Shown here: piece by piece, positions 13,463 to 14,815 of the stretch | Layout of the letters: the number at the start of each line of letters is the position of its first letter | Position numbering within the stretch: the stretch's first letter is position 1 | Source: Pseudomonadota bacterium | Lineage (GTDB): Bacteria > Pseudomonadota > Gammaproteobacteria > Xanthomonadales > Rhodanobacteraceae | DNA length: 14,815 bases | Reading direction: 5' to 3' | NCBI GenBank assembly: GCA_018241165.1 | Contig: JAFEEK010000452.1 | Location: 1 to 14,815, forward strand | Notes under the pieces: model-generated | Seen by the model: the letters and a program-made list of their open reading frames with translations, nothing else | Database searches by the model: none | What the model was told of the DNA's origin: nothing | Position numbers and translations under genes: made by a program

Positions 13463-14815
13463 TGAATACGCCGCAATCCTCGCCGCACACCACGGCGTTC
13501 ATCGATCCGCTGGTAAGCCGGTGCGTGGATGTTTCGGCAATTGCCGAGATCGCGATGGGCCGCGCGGACACCAGCGCCGTTGGCGGGCCGCACCTGGCGC
13601 TGCTTGGCGCCGATGCGCTGGAGCTGGACCTGGCCGATCCGGCACAACGGTCTTTCGGCGACTACGAACTGGTCGAGAAGATCGGTGAAGGCGGCATGGG
13701 CGTGGTCTATCGCGCGCATCAGTCCAGTCTGGATCGCGATGTCGCGGTAAAACTGCTCGCCGCCGGGCCATGGGCGTCGCGCGAGTTCATCGAACGCTTC
13801 CAGCGCGAGGCGCAAAACGCCGCGCGCATGCAACATCCGAACATCGTGGCCATCCACGAAGTCGGCAGCCACGACGAACTGCACTTCTTTTCCATGCGCC
13901 TGGTGCAAGGCGGTTCGCTCGCCACCTTGCTCCAGCGCCAAGGCAAGCTTGATCCGCGCCGCGCCGCGACGTTACTTCGCACCATCGCCGAAGCGGTGGA
14001 TTACGCGCATCGGCTCGGCGTGCTGCATCTGGACTTGAAACCCGCCAACGTCCTGCTCGACGACAACGGCAACCCGCACGTCGCCGATTTCGGTCTGGCG
14101 CGCCGGCTCGAACAGGGCCTGGCCGCCGACAATCACGAGATTTCCGGAACGCCCAGCTACATGGCGCCCGAACAGGCCGTCGCCGGCGCGCAGAAGATCA
14201 CCCCGGCTACCGATGTGTGGGGCCTGGGCGCGATCGGCTACGAACTCGTTACCGGGCAACCGCCATTTTTGGCCAATTCCGCACAGAACACGCTCAAGCT
14301 CGTCGCATCCGCACCGCTGCGCAAGCCACGCGAGCTGGAACCGAATTTGCCGCGCGATCTGGCCGCGATCGTCGAAAAATGCATGGCCCGCGATACGACG
14401 GTGCGCTACGCAAGCGCGCGCGAACTGGCCGACGATCTGGGCCGTTTTCTCGCTGGTTACACGGTCACGGCACGGCCGTTGAATGCGGCGCAACGCGCGT
14501 GGCGCTGGGCACGGCGCGAACCGAAATTGGCGGCCACGGCCGTCTTTGCCTTCGCCGTGCTGCTGATCGGATTGGTCGCCACCACCGAGCAATGGCGGCA
14601 CGCAAAACAAAATGCCGCGCTTGCGCAAAGCAATGCGGATCTGGCTACCCACACTTTGTGGAACTCGCGCACCGTTACCGCGCAAAAGCAAATGGCGCAA
14701 GGCGATGCCTATGCGGCGCTGGCCAACGCCGCTGCCAACCTGCGCGAGATGCAGGCCCACGGCGATCGCAACGACGCCGCGCTCGAACGCCTGCGCATCG
14801 GCACCGTGCTTGCCA
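13462..14815 (+). CDS. Membrane-anchored Ser/Thr protein kinase (PknB-type), partial at window edge
   Basis: 451 residues are visible and the end lies beyond the window. After a 65-residue N-terminal extension, a Hanks-type kinase domain runs about 67-330. It has glycine loop GEGGMG (75-80), ATP lysine K97 in VAVKLL, catalytic loop HLDLKPAN with base D191 and N196, DFG at 209-211, the GTPSYMAPEQ substrate loop, and DVWGLGAIGYELVTG. The usual HRD arginine is leucine (HLD), so this is a non-RD kinase that may not need activation-loop phosphorylation. A transmembrane segment spans about 356-373 with arginines before it. The visible part beyond is alanine- and glutamine-rich and helical, as in kinases with TPR or WD40 C-terminal domains, but the domain itself is cut off. 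The ATG at 13462 overlaps the sigma factor stop by one base. The kinase probably senses an envelope signal and acts on, or through, the sigma factor. Confidence 0.9.
   Translation, partial: MNTPQSSPHTTAFIDPLVSRCVDVSAIAEIAMGRADTSAVGGPHLALLGADALELDLADPAQRSFGDYELVEKIGEGGMGVVYRAHQSSLDRDVAVKLLAAGPWASREFIERFQREAQNAARMQHPNIVAIHEVGSHDELHFFSMRLVQGGSLATLLQRQGKLDPRRAATLLRTIAEAVDYAHRLGVLHLDLKPANVLLDDNGNPHVADFGLARRLEQGLAADNHEISGTPSYMAPEQAVAGAQKITPATDVWGLGAIGYELVTGQPPFLANSAQNTLKLVASAPLRKPRELEPNLPRDLAAIVEKCMARDTTVRYASARELADDLGRFLAGYTVTARPLNAAQRAWRWARREPKLAATAVFAFAVLLIGLVATTEQWRHAKQNAALAQSNADLATHTLWNSRTVTAQKQMAQGDAYAALANAAANLREMQAHGDRNDAALERLRIGTVLA

Noticed and set aside
13282..14760. Minus- and plus-strand alternative frames over the kinase gene
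   Set aside because: The frame from 13462 has every kinase motif in order, so the others are shadows.
1..14815. CRISPR array, tRNA or rRNA genes
   Set aside because: No regularly spaced direct repeats and no recognisable tRNA or rRNA sequence were seen on either strand by reading.

Overview
The window is GC-rich and densely coded. It looks like chromosomal DNA of a gammaproteobacterium of the Xanthomonadales (Lysobacterales) type. I infer this from a FimX-like receiver-PAS-GGDEF-EAL protein of about 690 residues, an EF-P/EpmB pair, FolE2 next to a squalene/phytoene-synthase-like protein, an mtaD-ubiG-HAD phosphatase run that is also known in Pseudomonas, and dispersed palindromic repeats with a GGATTCCGG...GGAATGACG core. 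No species can be named from the sequence.

Layout. On the left, two plus-strand genes encode exported metallopeptidases: an M23 (LytM-type) cell-wall peptidase whose apparent start codon lies inside a dispersed repeat, and an M61 aminopeptidase-like enzyme with a PDZ-like tail. They run convergently into a six-gene minus-strand cluster, read as efp, mtaD, ubiG, HAD phosphatase (gph or mupP), squalene/phytoene-synthase-like gene, folE2. Gaps in the cluster are 5, 2, 96, 3 and 31 bases. The 96-base gap holds a head-to-head pair of the dispersed repeat. epmB, whose product lysylates EF-P through the EpmA/EpmB route, is divergent from efp across a 79-base intergenic region. Then follow fimX (plus), pyrH (plus, not beside tsf or frr here), a small secreted protein gene closed by a strong intrinsic terminator, and a two-gene module of an ECF-like sigma factor and a membrane-anchored Ser/Thr kinase. 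The kinase runs off the right edge.

How the parts fit. EpmB and EF-P act together on translation of proline-rich stretches. UbiG releases S-adenosylhomocysteine, which the neighbouring MtaD can deaminate. The HAD phosphatase beside ubiG may serve peptidoglycan recycling (MupP) rather than phosphoglycolate salvage. FimX has lost catalytic signatures in its receiver, GGDEF and EAL domains, so it is probably a c-di-GMP receptor for type IV pili. The sigma factor and kinase overlap by one base and probably form one signalling unit.

No tRNA, rRNA, CRISPR array, transposase or prophage gene was seen. No stretch longer than 300 bases lacks a gene. The longest gene-free stretch (12505-12724) holds a terminator and otherwise nothing I can name. 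The window is mostly conserved housekeeping DNA. The parts most worth pursuing are the sigma/kinase module, the small secreted protein with its structured leader, the degenerate synthase-like protein, and the repeats touching gene starts.
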